A program made the translations under genes and the position numbers. From Prionace glauca (lineage: Eukaryota; Chordata; Chondrichthyes; Carcharhiniformes; Carcharhinidae): a stretch of 64,000 bases of DNA. The notes beneath the pieces were generated by a model. It was not told the DNA's origin and did no database searches. It was given only the letters and a program-made list of their open reading frames with translations. The stretch covers positions 64,628,360 to 64,692,359 of the forward strand of contig CM075760.1 in NCBI GenBank assembly GCA_037974335.1, read 5' to 3'. Within the stretch, counting starts at the first letter, position 1, and every line of letters begins with the position of its first letter. Positions 10,283-20,289 of this stretch are shown in pieces.

Positions 10283-11184
10283 TGAACATAATCACAATTG
10301 TGACATTAACAAGCAGAAACTGTGGTCTGTCCAAATGTGTCACTCGTTACCTGGTGGCGATGTCAGTGGGGGATCTGCTAGTTGTTATCCTTGACCTGAT
10401 AATGAGACACATTCCCATTGTTTATTGGGAACAGTTTTATTTCCTGTACTCAATCCCCGTGTGTAACATCCACGCCGTCTTGCTTTATGCAGCCACTGAC
10501 TGTTCTGTCTGGTTCACCGTCACTTTCACCTTTGATCGATTTGTGGCCATTTGCTGCCCCAAGCTGAAAAGTAAATATTGCACTGAGAAATCGGCGGCTG
10601 TGGTTCTGGGAACAGTGACAGTGCTGAGCTGTTTAAAGAACATTTTCTGGTATTTTATGTTATTAAATCGATATGGGCTGGCGAACAATCCCTGGTTTTG
10701 TCAGTTCACCTGGGAACTTATAGAATCTCCGGTCTGGGGAACAATCGAGTTCCTCCACAACATTCTAACACCGTGTGTCCCATTCGCCCTGATTCTGCTG
10801 CTGAATGCTCTCACCGTCAGACACATTTTAGTGAGCAGCAGAGCCCGCAGGAGACTCCGGGCTCACAGCAGTGGGGAGAACCCTTGTGACCCAGAGATGG
10901 AGAGTCGAAGAAAATCCATCATTTTACTGTTTGTTATCTCAGCCAATTTCATCCTCTTATGGTTGATATTAATGGTTTATACCATATGGATTCGGATGTA
11001 TAATTTGGGCTATCAATCAGTATGGTTACACCTTTTTGTTATGGATTTGGGCTTCATGTTGCAACTCACAAGTTGCTGCACAAATACTGCCATTTATGCT
11101 GTGACACAGACTCACTTCAGACAGCAGTTAAAAGATCTCCTGAAACACCCCCTTACTGTAATTCTTCAACTCAATAAACCCTGA
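10283..11184 (+). CDS. GPR139-like class A GPCR, main exon (gene 2)
   Basis: This is a receptor exon closely similar to gene 1, with the same landmarks: SKCVTRYLVAMSVGDLL in TM2, DRFVAICC after TM3, ECL2 Cys, RARRRLR third loop, CTNTAIYAV in TM7 and a basic tail. It starts after the acceptor CTTCCTGACAG (AG at 10281-10282) in phase 1, so a 5' exon is expected. I found no exon 1 with a donor on the plus strand in the upstream 2 kb. An in-frame ATG at 10225 in the former intron opens 319 codons and adds a hydrophobic stretch (SCLILFFTSFL) that could stand in for the start of TM1. The exon is open throughout. It may be a retained coding copy with a new start, or a recent duplicate that lost its first exon. 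Confidence 0.75.
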
Positions 11185-11379
11185 CAAGAAACTGCAACCA
11201 TAAGTCCCTTGACTCTTTCTTTTGGGCATTCATGTTGTAAACAACAAAACACCATCACAAAGCAGAAACAATTACAGGTAGAGACAGAGGGGGCAGTGTT
11301 AGCAACAGTGAGAGTGATAGTGAGACATTGGCTTAGAGAGGGAAAAACACAAAAACATGGAGAACAACAGAGTTTGAAA

Positions 11380-11770
11380 GACTTTCTAACAGGTACAGAG
11401 AAAGAAACGGACAGAGAGAGAGAAAGAACAGAGACAGATAGACTCTCACAGAGCGAGAGAGACAGGGATAGAGAGTGGAGAAAATGGCGAAGGTGATATA
11501 CAGGGAAGGAGAAAGGGAGACAGAAGAAGGCAAACTGGAGCTGGAAATAAAAGAGGGAAAGGGAAAGGAAGGGAAAATGGGAGACAAAAAGTGAGGCAAA
11601 GGGAAATAACCAGAAACAGAGAGAAACAGATATAGAGACAGAGAGCGGGAGTGAATGGGAAAGAGTGAGACTGAATGAGTAAAATGGAAACAACAAGAGC
11701 AAAAGACAGAGTGAGTGTGAGAGAGCGAGAGAGCAAGAGAGAGAGAGAGAGTGGCAGAAAGTGGCAGAGA
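11380..11770. repeat. Purine-rich (GA) low-complexity tract
   Basis: GAGAGAGACAGAG-like runs on the plus strand lie just downstream of GPCR gene 2. It is the inverted counterpart of the CT tract at 4225-4960. Confidence 0.9.
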
Positions 11771-11929
11771 GACATATTTAAAGACTTTACAGATAACCAT
11801 CAAGTGGAATTATTGGAATATGAGCTCCCTGATTGAGGCAGTTAATGCTGTCCACTCCAGGAGCTCTGCAGACGTATATAATACAGAGTGTCTTGGTTAG
11901 CAGAATTCAGGATGTGTACACTCAGGATG

Positions 11930-12230
11930 TGGACAGGTGGTTTTATCACTCGACTATTAATACAGAAACTCAGCTAATGTATTGGGCACCCGGATTCCAA
12001 TCTCGTCACAGCAGATGGTGGAATTTGAATAAATAGGTCTGGAGTTTAGAATCCGCTGGTGACCATAAAAACATTGTTGATTGTCGGAAAGCCCTAACTG
12101 GTTCACCAATGTCCCAGGAAAGGAAATTTGTTGTCCTTACGTGGTCAGGCCTAACTGTGACTCCAGGGCCGCAACAATGTGGTTGACACTTAATTGTCCT
12201 CTGAACACGGGTGACTAGGAGGCCGAGTCG
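11930..12230 (+). mobile_element. tRNA-derived SINE (type B)
   Basis: The copy has a tRNA-like head, the GACCATAAAAACATTG body and the 3' part GTGACTCCAGGGCCGCAACAA with ATGTGGTTGACAC, a sequence I recognise as common in shark genomes. The inverted partner is at 3890-4070. Confidence 0.65.
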
Positions 12231-12339
12231 CGAAGGCAGATATCTTGAGCTGGTTACAATTAACAGATAACTGGTCTCATCCCCAATGGAAGAGACAGTA
12301 ATCATGAACTTTTTCAAAATTCTCCCAGCGGCAGCCAAT

Positions 12340-12893
12340 AATATTTGGCTGTGGAGGCAAACTTACCCAGTCCTGAATAAACTGAAGAGAAGTAAGAGCT
12401 GATGGGGGTAACCAAAAAGCAGTTACAGCAGAATTGCACCCATATTGGAGTGGCAGAGAACAGCTGACTGTGGAAGATGGCATACTCCTATGGGGTTCAA
12501 GAGTGTCATCCTGAGACACCATCCCAACCTGGCCGAACTTTACCATGGCCACCCAGGAGTGGCAAACTGACGATCCTCCAAATTGCCACGTCTGGTGGCC
12601 AGGTATGGATACAGATATTTGCTTGTGTGTCAGTGTTGGCAACATCAACAAGGACAGAACAGTCACCAGTCACGATTCTTTACACTTGGGTTGGCCGTAG
12701 ACGTGACTGCACATGGACAGTGCCGGACCGTTCATGGGGTCTGTGTTCTTGATATTGGTAGATGCTCATTCAAAATGGATGGCCATACACAGGATGAGTT
12801 AATCAAATACAAGGAGAAGAGTGGAGAAACTTCACACCTCTTTCTTGACACCAGGCATTCTGCAGGTGTGCAGTTTTGATCGGCGTACTTGTG
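12340..12893 (+). mobile_element. Gypsy-type LTR retrotransposon fossil, integrase region
   Basis: The sequence resembles the zinc-binding and early core part of a Metaviridae (gypsy) integrase, with pieces such as LYHGHPGVAK and VDAHSKWM recognisable in separate frames. It is broken, with several breaks, and has no flanking LTRs that I can see. A CR1 copy (12894-13402) lies between it and a further piece at 13403-13530. Confidence 0.65.
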
Positions 12894-13402
12894 GAAGGAT
12901 ATATTGGCCTTGGAGGGAATGCAGAGAAGGTTCACTGGACTGATACCAGAGATGAGGGGGTTAACCTATGAGGAGAGATTTAATAGACTGTGTCTGTACT
13001 CATTGGAGTTTAGAAGGCTGAGGGGGGATCTTATAAGATAATGAAGGGGATGGATAGGGTAGAGGTAGAGAGTTTCTTCCCGCTGAGAAAGGACAGCAGG
13101 ACTAGAGGGCACAGCCTCAAAATAATAGGGGGAGGACAGTTTAGATCGGAGTTGAGGAGGAACTTCTTCACTCAAAGGGTGGTGAATCTCTGGAATTCTC
13201 TGCCCATTGAAGTGGTGGAGGCTACCTCGCTGAATACATTTAAGTCATGGGTAGATAGATTTCTGATAGACAAGGGAATTAAGGGTTATGGGGAGAAAGC
13301 GGGAAAGTGGAATTGATCCACTTCAGATCAGCCATGATCTTGTCAAATGGCAGGGCAGGCTCGAAGGCCTACTGCTGCTCCCATTTCTTATGTTCTTATG
13401 CG
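12894..13402 (+). mobile_element. CR1 LINE 3' end, 5'-truncated
   Basis: The fragment encodes the C-terminal part of CR1 ORF2 (LRRNFFTQRVVNLWNSLP, then a GIKGYGEKAGKW end). It is followed by the common 3' UTR ending CCTACTGCTGCTCC and a TTCTTATG tail. It was inserted into gypsy fossil sequence. Confidence 0.9.
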
Positions 13403-13530
13403 TTAGGACAGTGCCCACATTACCCATCATCCAATGGTCTGGCAGAAAGAGTTGTGTTCCCTGACAACTGAGTCAATATTGAAGCGAATCCTCAGCATCA
13501 CAGGACATAAACAAACGGTCCTAGTTCCAG
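13403..13530 (+). mobile_element. Gypsy-type fossil, second piece
   Basis: The block matches the minus strand of 3572-3648 and resembles the later part of a gypsy integrase. It is broken. The CR1 insertion separates it from the first piece. Confidence 0.5.
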
Positions 13531-13564
13531 TGCTGCATAAATCCACCTGTGGCTTGAATCCTCT

Positions 13565-15020
13565 TTGTGCCCCTCTCACACTCTCCTCAAGGTGCTGAGC
13601 GTCTGTCCCAGTGTCCCAGTTTCCCCCTCTCACACTCTCCTCAAGGTGCTGAGTATCTGTCCCAGTTTCCCCCTCTCACACTCTCCTCCAGGTGCTGAGT
13701 GTCTGTCCCAGTTTCCCCCTCTCACACTCTCCTCCAGGTGCTGAGTGTCTGTCCCAGTTTCCCCCTCTCACACTCTCCTCCAGGTGCTGAGTGTCTGTCC
13801 CAGTGTCCCTTCTCCCACTCTGCTCAAGGTGCTGACTGTCTGCCCCAGTTTACACCTCCCACACTTTCCTCAAGGTGCTGACTGTCTATGCCACTGTCAC
13901 AGTGACCCCCACATGATCCTTTGGGGGGGGGAGAGGGTCTGACTGTCTGTCTCAGTGTCCCCCTCTCACACTTTCCTCAAGGTGCTAACTGTCTATGCCA
14001 CTGTCACAGTGACCCCCACACACTTCCGGGGGGGGGGGGGGGTGACTGTCTGTCTCAGTGTCTCCCTCTCACACTTTCCTCAAGGTACTAACTCTCTGCC
14101 CTGGTGTCACAGTAACCCTCTCGAACACTCTCCTCAAGGAGCTGACTGTCTGTCATAGTATCCTACTGCCCTCCCCTCATAATCTCCTCAAGGTGCAAAC
14201 TCTCTGCCCTGGTGTCCCAGTGATCGCCCCTCTCACACTCTCCTCAAGGCGTTGCTTGCCTCTCTCGGTGTCCCAGTGACCCCCTCTCACAAGGTACTGT
14301 TTTACTGTCCCAATGTGCCAGTGACCCCCTCTCACACTCTCCTCAAGGTGCTCACTATCAGTCCCACAGTCTCAGTGCCCCCCTCAGACTCACCTCATGG
14401 TGCTCACTGTCAGTCCCACAGTCCCAGTGTCCCCCTCAGACTCACCTCAAGGTGCTCACTGTCAGTCCCACAGTCCCAGTGCCACCCTCAGACTCACCTC
14501 AAGGTGCTCACTGTCAGTCCCACAGTCCCAGTGTCCCCCTCAGACTCACCTCATGGTGCTCACTGTCAGTCCCAAAGTCCCAGTGTCCCCCTCAGACTCA
14601 CCTCAAGGTGCTCACTGTCAGTCCCACAGTCCCAGTGCCACCCTCAGACTCACCTCAAGGTGCTCACTGTCAGTCCCACAGTCCCAGTGTCCCCCTCACA
14701 CTCTCCTCAAGGTGCTCACTGTCAGTCCCACAGTCCCAGTGTTCCCCTCACGCTCTCCTCAAGGTGCTCACTGTCAGTCCCACAGTCCCAGTGTCCCCCT
14801 CAGACTCACCTCAAGGTGCTCACTGTCAGTCCCAGTGTCCCCCTCACACTCTCCTCAAGGTGCTCACTGTCAGTCCCACAGTCCCAGTGTCCCCCTCACA
14901 CTCTCCTCAAGGTGCTCACTGTCAGTCCCACAGTCCCAGTGTCCCCCTCAGACCCACCTCAAGGTGCTCACTGTCAGTCCCACAGTCCCAGTGTCCCCCT
15001 CAGACTCTCCTCAAGGTTAC
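13565..15020. repeat. Minisatellite array, about 52-bp units
   Basis: The left part (13565-14330) has variable, diverged units with the core CTCACACTCTCCTCAAGGTG. The right part (14336-15020) has about a dozen close copies of a 52-bp unit with the core GGTGCTCACTGTCAGTCCCA. Fifty-two is not a multiple of three, so all three plus frames stay open. The three overlapping long ORFs are artefacts. Two G-homopolymer patches lie at 13922-13930 and 14029-14042. Confidence 0.97.
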
Positions 15021-15351
15021 CCAATTAGCTTCTTCTGTGCTGCAATGAGTTTATGACTGGAAATATATAATGTAGCTGCAGTAATATGTTACAGAACTAG
15101 AAATTAATAAGAAATGGAAATGGGGGAGTGCTTTACTCAGAGATGTGAGAGAGATGAGGAAGTTCTAGGTTTTCTGAGGATCAATCTTCATTCACCCAAA
15201 GCCTGCAGTTCGATTCGCTGGAGGACCAGAGATTTTCCAGTCCTCCAACTCTCCTATTGGTCCACATCTAAGCTTGCTGGTCACAGAGGGTGGGCACAGC
15301 CCCGAACATGTGCAGATTCCCTTCTTCCTTTGGACATGTACAGTCCTAGGC

Positions 15352-15612
15352 TGGGGGGGAGGGGGGAGATCACCGAGCGGCTTCTCACTCTGGGCGGAGC
15401 CACCAGCCGCATGAGCAGAAATCTTGGCTCAAGGAGGGGAAGGGGAATAATGGGTGGGGGAGGGGAAGGGGAAGGGGAAAAATGGGTGGGGGCAGGGCTT
15501 CTGGGAGGCGAGGGGAACTATGGGTGGGGGTGGGGCTCCCAGAAGGGGAGGGAGCAATGGGTGGGAGTGGGGCTCCTGGCAGGGGGGCAATGGGTGGGGG
15601 CAGGGCTCCCAT
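15352..15612. repeat. G-rich minisatellite
   Basis: Short imperfect units built on AATGGGTGGGGGCAGGGCTC and GGGGAAGGGG occur repeatedly. Runs of three to six G are closely spaced on the plus strand, which fits G-quadruplex potential. There is no believable coding content. Confidence 0.9.
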
Positions 15613-15616
15613 GTCC

Positions 15617-15947
15617 CATGAGGCATACAAGATGATCAATGGATTGGATACGGTGGATAGTGTGAGCCTTTTACCTCGGATGGTGATGGCTAACACAAGG
15701 GGTCATAGCTTTAAATAAATGGCTGGTTACTATAGGACGGATATCAGAGGTAGGTTCTTTACTCAGAGGGTAGTAAGGTCATGCCTGCAGCAGTTGTGGA
15801 CTCGCCAACTTTAAGGGCGTTCAAATGGTCAGTGGATAGGCATATGGATAACACTGAAATAGTTTAGGCTAGAGGGTCATTAGATTGTTGCGCCAACCAG
15901 TGGAACCATTGAGGGCCGAAGTGCTATAATGTTCTATGTTCTTTGTC
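15617..15947 (+). mobile_element. CR1 LINE 3' end fragment (second subfamily)
   Basis: It has the same 3' part as the copy ending at 52050: YKMINGLDTVDSVS-like coding remnant, then GGGCCGAAGTGCTATAATGT and a TTCTATG tail. It is 5'-truncated. Confidence 0.85.
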
Positions 15948-16017
15948 CGTGTGCTGGAGTTCCCACCCCCCTGATCTTACAATTACGAAGGGGTTCAATA
16001 ATCCAGATGTGATTTCG

Positions 16018-16308
16018 AGGGCAGCACAGTGGGTTAGCACTGCTGCCTCATAGCACAGGGACCCGGGTTCGATTCCTGGCTTGGGTCTCTGTTGTGTGGA
16101 GTTTGCATGTTCTTCCCGTGTCTGCGTGGGTTTCCTCCAGGTGCTCCAGTTTCCTCCCACAGTCCAAAAAGATGTGCTGGTTAGGTGCATTAGCCATGCT
16201 AATTTCTCCCTCAGTGTACCCGACCAGCAGCCAGAGTGGGAGGACAAGGGGGTTTTCATAACAACTTCACTGCAGTGTTAACGTAAGCCTACTTGTGACT
16301 AATAAATA
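16018..16308 (+). mobile_element. tRNA-derived SINE (type A), nearly complete
   Basis: The copy has an A-box-like GTGGGTTAGCACTG, a B box GGGTTCGATTCC, the body GCGTGGGTTTCCTCCAGGTG and CCACAGTCCAAAAAGATGTG, and the 3' part CTTCACTGCAGTGTTAACG ending near AATAAATAAGC. It is one of the best preserved copies here. Confidence 0.9.
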
Positions 16309-16313
16309 AGCTC

Positions 16314-16560
16314 TAACAGGAGAAAGTTCTTTATCCAGCGAGTGGTGAGAATGACAGACTCATCACTACAGCGAGTGACTGAGGTGAACAGCATGAATAC
16401 ACTGAAGGGGAAGCTAGATACATACATGAGGGAGAAAGGAATAGAAGGATATGCTGGTGGGGGGAGATGAAGAGGGGTGGGTGGAGGCTCATGTGGAACA
16501 TAAACACTGACACAGACTGACTGAGCCGACTGGCCTGGCCCAGGGCTGTAGACTCAATGG
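16314..16560 (+). mobile_element. CR1 LINE 3' end fragment
   Basis: The plus strand encodes RKFFIQRVVRMTDSS and NTLKGKLDTYMREKGIEGY, the end of a CR1-like ORF2, with a decayed 3' UTR. It directly follows the SINE. Confidence 0.7.
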
Positions 16561-16802
16561 AATAGAGACAAATGTATTTATTTTAGACCTATCTGTAGTG
16601 GTAGAAAAAACACTATTTACTGTCCAGGATTAAATAAATGTCCTTCATCAGCTTTTGTGGATCATTTCAGTGGAAATGTGCTCTCCCAGGCTCAAAGAGT
16701 ATCAGCCCACTTGGAGCAAAGTTGTGAGACTGGCACATTGTGAATTCTCACTATATCGAAGGCATCTCAATCTAGTCTACACATTGTAGTAAACTAAAAT
16801 CA

Positions 16803-18085
16803 AGGGGCTCATTGAAGAATTCTACACTGCCCCCCCACATCGCCGAAGGGCAAAAAACATTAGCGGATGTCATATACGGACCTCCAAACTGCAGTGGTGA
16901 TGTTGGGAATGGCATTAAACACAAAATCAGAGATGCATGTGATAAGGGAGTATTGGTGATCATGGATGATTTTAATTTGGTAAAAAGTCTGACAACACCA
17001 GGTTTTAGTCCAACCGATTTATTTGATAATATTCTCACAAGCAAGCAAGCTTTCGAGGGGACTGCCTCTTCATCAGGTGAATGGAGAGTTCTGGCCTCAG
17101 ACAGAGCATATAAAGCACAGACAGTTGCTGATTGACCATGCAGACGCTACGACAACGGATGAATGAACATCGCTCGACAGTCACCAGGCAAGACTGTTCC
17201 CTTCCTGTTGGCGAACACTTCAGCGGTCACGGGCATTCAGCCTCTGACCTTCGGGTAAGCATTCTCCAAGGCGGCCTTCATGACACACGACAGCGCAGAG
17301 TCGCTGAACAGAGACTGATAGCCAAGTTCCGCATACATGAGGACGGTCTCAACAGGGATCTTGGGTTCATGTCGCACTATCAGTAACCCTCGTGACTTGC
17401 CTGGGTTTGCAAAACCTCACTTACTGTACTGTCTGGAGACAATACACATCTCTTTAAACTGTGATCAGTGCTCCTTCCACTCACATTATCAGCCACTTTA
17501 AGACTTGAACAGCAGGTTAGGTGTAAGGATTCGCATTCTAATCAGCAACTATCTGTGCTTTATATGCTCTGTCTGAGGCCAGAACTCTCCATTCACCTGA
17601 CGAAGAGGCAGTCCCCTCGAAAGCTTACTTGCTTGTGAGAATATTATCAAATAAATCAGTTGGACTAAAACCTGGTGTTGTCAGACTTTTTACTGTGTTT
17701 ACGCCAGTCCAATGCCGGCACACCCACATCATGATTTTAATTTGCACATAGATTGAGCAAATCAAATTAGCCACAATGCCGTAGAAGAGAATTCCTGGAA
17801 TGTATACAGGATGGTTTAATTGACCAATATGTGGAGGAACCAACTGGAGAGCAAGCCAGCAAGCCAGTACTGTGTCGTGAGAAGGGAATCATTGCCAATC
17901 CAATTGTACCAGACCCCTTCGGGATGAGCAACTGCAACATGATAGATTTTTTAAAATCAAACTGGAGAATGAGGTAGTTGATTCGGAGATGAGGGTGCTC
18001 AATCTTAAGAAAACTATGAGGTTATGAGACGTGAGTTGGCCTTGATAGATTGGGGAGAGTTACTTTAAGAGATGACAGTGGATAG
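16803..18085 (+). mobile_element. CR1 LINE endonuclease region, split by an insertion
   Basis: Left part: YGPPNCSGDVGNGIKHKIRD then VLVIMDDFNL, the middle of the CR1 endonuclease. Right part (17731 on): ANQISHNAVEEN and related endonuclease residues. The two parts are separated by the Penelope-like insertion 16980-17730. A decayed downstream region runs to about 18085. Confidence 0.8.
16980..17730 (+). mobile_element. Penelope-like element, short copy with inverted ends
   Basis: Between 17128 and 17385 the plus strand encodes a GIY-YIG endonuclease C-terminus: LRQRMNEHRSTVTR, PVGEHFSGHGHSASDLRV, then AEQRLIAKFRIHEDGLNRDL. The right end has the family terminal block (CCTGACGAAGAGGCAG to CATCATG) and the left end is its inverted copy. 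A 14-bp direct repeat, ATGATTTTAATTTG, flanks it (16966-16979 and 17731-17744), marking the target site in a CR1 endonuclease gene. RT is absent. Confidence 0.9.
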
Positions 18086-18089
18086 GTGG

Positions 18090-18790
18090 CACAGGGAGCA
18101 ATCCTGTGATTACAACCCAAGAGGTCCTGCTTTTTAACTTTCTACCTAACTCCCTCAACTGCTGTTGCAGGACATCGTCACTCTTCCTACCTGTGTACCA
18201 ATATGTACCATGGCCACTGGTTGTTCACTCTCTCACTTCAGAATGCTTACTACCCTTTTAGAGACTTCCTGGACCCTGACACCAGGGAGGCAACACAACA
18301 TCCTGAAGTCTCTTTCATGGTCACAGAAGCACCTATTTGCACCCCTAACTATAGAGCTCCTTATAACTATTGCTCTAGTGCTCTTTGTACCTCCCTGCTT
18401 AATAACAAAGCCAGCCGTGGTGCCAGTGCTCTGTTTGCTGTATTTATCTCCCGATAGGCTATAACCGTCCAACAGTATCCAAAACAGTGTACTTGTTAGA
18501 GAAGGAGATGACCACAGGGGATTCCTATGCTGACTGCCTGCCCCTTCTAGCAATCACCCATCTATCTGCCTGCCTTGGGTGTGGCCAAGTTTCTAAAGCT
18601 CCTATCTATGACACTTTCCGTCATCTTCATTCTGCTAAGTGCATCCAACTGTTGCTCCAACCTATCCATGCTGGCCGTAAGGAGCTGCAAGTGGGTGCAT
18701 TTCCTGTAGATTTAGTCATCCGAGACGCTGGAAGCATCACAGATCTCCCACATCTCACAAGTGCAGCACTTAACCCCACTGACTGACATT
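18090..18790 (-). mobile_element. CR1 LINE ORF1 fragment (SGNH esterase-like)
   Basis: The minus strand encodes IVIRSSIVRGANRCFCDHER and MLCCLPGVRVQEVSK. These correspond to the VVGDSxVRG...CCLPGARVxDV signature of the SGNH/GDSL esterase-like domain often found in CR1 ORF1. A more upstream Cys-containing stretch lies at 18560-18480 on the same strand. It is decayed, and the family Gly-Asp-Ser is altered. Confidence 0.65.
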
Positions 18791-19014
18791 TTGAGCACCA
18801 ATTAAATTATTTAAGAACATTTATAAAACTCTTACCTTCACTTTTACCTTCTTGCAGTGTCCTCTTTTTTAGGTAAATTGGGGTTGTTCTCCTTGGAGCA
18901 ACGTAGATCGATAGAGGTGTACAAAGGTACATGGAGGTGTCGAAGTTTACATGCTCTGTTTACACATGTACAAGCTTTATGGGTCATCCAGTCTCGAAAC
19001 GTTGGTTCTATTTT
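18791..19014. other. Short spacer with a CR1 remnant
   Basis: A small plus-strand CR1 3' remnant (LGLFSLEQRRSIEVYK, about 18868-18930) is present. Nothing else is recognised. Confidence 0.5.
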
Positions 19015-19260
19015 CTCTGAAGTGGAGATGGTGTTGGACCAGGGTAAACACAGTAAGAAGTCTCAATGCACCAGATTAAAGTCCAATGGGTTTACTTGGT
19101 AGCAAAATCCACCAGCTTTCTGTGCGCTGCTCCTTCGTCAAGTGAGTGGGAGTTCTGTCCACAAACAAGGCATAGAAAGACACAAACTCAATTCACAAAA
19201 TAATGGTTGGAATGCAAATTTTTGCAGGTAATCAAGTCTCAAAGGTACAGACAATGTGAG
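19015..19260 (-). mobile_element. Penelope-like element terminal segment
   Basis: In minus orientation it has the family end: GTCCAAC..., CAGTAAGAAGTCTC, the CTTCGTCAAGTGAGTGG block and a shared downstream stretch. There is no coding part. Confidence 0.65.
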
Positions 19261-19479
19261 TGGGGAGAGTGTTCTATTCTCTCTCCACAGATGCTGTCAG
19301 ATCTGCTTAGATTTTACAGTATTTTCTGTTTTTATTTCCCTTTATTTTTCGTTCCCTGTCACCGCTCTGCCTCATCAATGAGACATTGGGACTCAGAGGG
19401 TTGATGCAGTTTGATGGACAAGTTGTCTCCATTCTGAACAATGGGGAACAAGCTCCTCCCACTTAATGACATCATTGCC

Positions 19480-19930
19480 CTCTACAAACATGGCGGCCGC
19501 GAGTACGCACTGCTGCATATTGCCCCCAATAAAGATGGCGAACGTTAACCCGGGACGAACCTGAGGAGCTGCGGCCCTGCTCGGTACAAACTGGGTCCGG
19601 GAAGACCTCTTCCGCGGTTTGCTACTTACACCACATGCTTACGCATCGTTTTCACCCACCTGGGCGATCCATTGCTCTCTCCGTACCGCCAATCATCTCG
19701 AACAGATTTCCCAGCCCAAAACAAAGCCTGCTTTCCACCGCCATTACACACACTGCGCATGCTCCAAGCAAAGCTGGGCCCGCCCTTCTTTCGCTCCTAT
19801 TGGTTGGAGGACCGAACGCTCCCGTTCAGTCCTCCAGCACCGCCCCCTCTTCCCATTCGTCCGCGCCGCCGTCAATCAGCCGGGCATTGTGACAGTGACT
19901 CGCTATTTGTCCAATAATAACAGAGTCTCA
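19480..19930. promoter_or_regulatory. CpG island with promoter-type motifs
   Basis: CpG density rises sharply against AT-rich surroundings. Visible sites are two YY1-like motifs (ACATGGCGGC near 19488 and AAGATGGCG near 19532), CCAAT or its reverse at about 19689, 19799 and 19909, a GC box (CCGCCCCCTC near 19844) and an NRF1-like CTGCGCATGC near 19756. There is no TATA box. This looks like a housekeeping or bidirectional promoter. No coding exon is recognised on either side. Confidence 0.7.
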
Positions 19931-20289
19931 GGGTAACAATAACACACACACAGGCTCCAGTCCAATCAGAGTGGAGATGGAGCACAGAGAAAACACAGCA
20001 AAACACTGACTGACTCTGAGTGTAACATAAACAGTGTTTGTTCACATAATAAGAGTCACATTGCAGTATGTTAGTGAACACAGCCTTAGATCCAATGTAA
20101 TGATAATACAGTCAGTATCCAGTGCACCATAACCAAAGTTTAGGTTTCATTTGATAGTGTGACTGAGTCATGGTCTATTGATATAATGTATTTAAATTCC
20201 AGTGTGTGTTGCTCTGCCACTGTCAGTATCAAACAATAACCTGTCAGTTATTCCAATTCTGCTGTATTTTACAACGTCGATGGTAGTCA
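19931..20289. other. No gene recognised
   Basis: A short CA-rich patch is at 19940-19955 and otherwise the sequence is unique. If the CpG island is a promoter, this could hold a 5' UTR or first intron, but nothing shows it. Confidence 0.5.

Larger units (their letters stand above)
8930..12110. repeat. Right arm of the large inverted duplication
   Basis: This is the reverse-complement counterpart of 3876-6600. It contains the plus-strand GPCR exon 10283-11184, the purine-rich tract, and SINE copies at 10006-10185 and from 11930. It also contains a 661-bp insertion (9345-10005) that is absent from the left arm, so that insertion came after the duplication. Confidence 0.85.

Noticed and set aside
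14252-15056. Three 200-260-codon Ser/Pro/Cys-rich ORFs
   Set aside because: They are created by a 52-bp repeat unit with no stops in any forward frame. There is no start context or known domain.
15385-15696. Pro-rich minus-strand ORF
   Set aside because: Antisense of the G-rich minisatellite.
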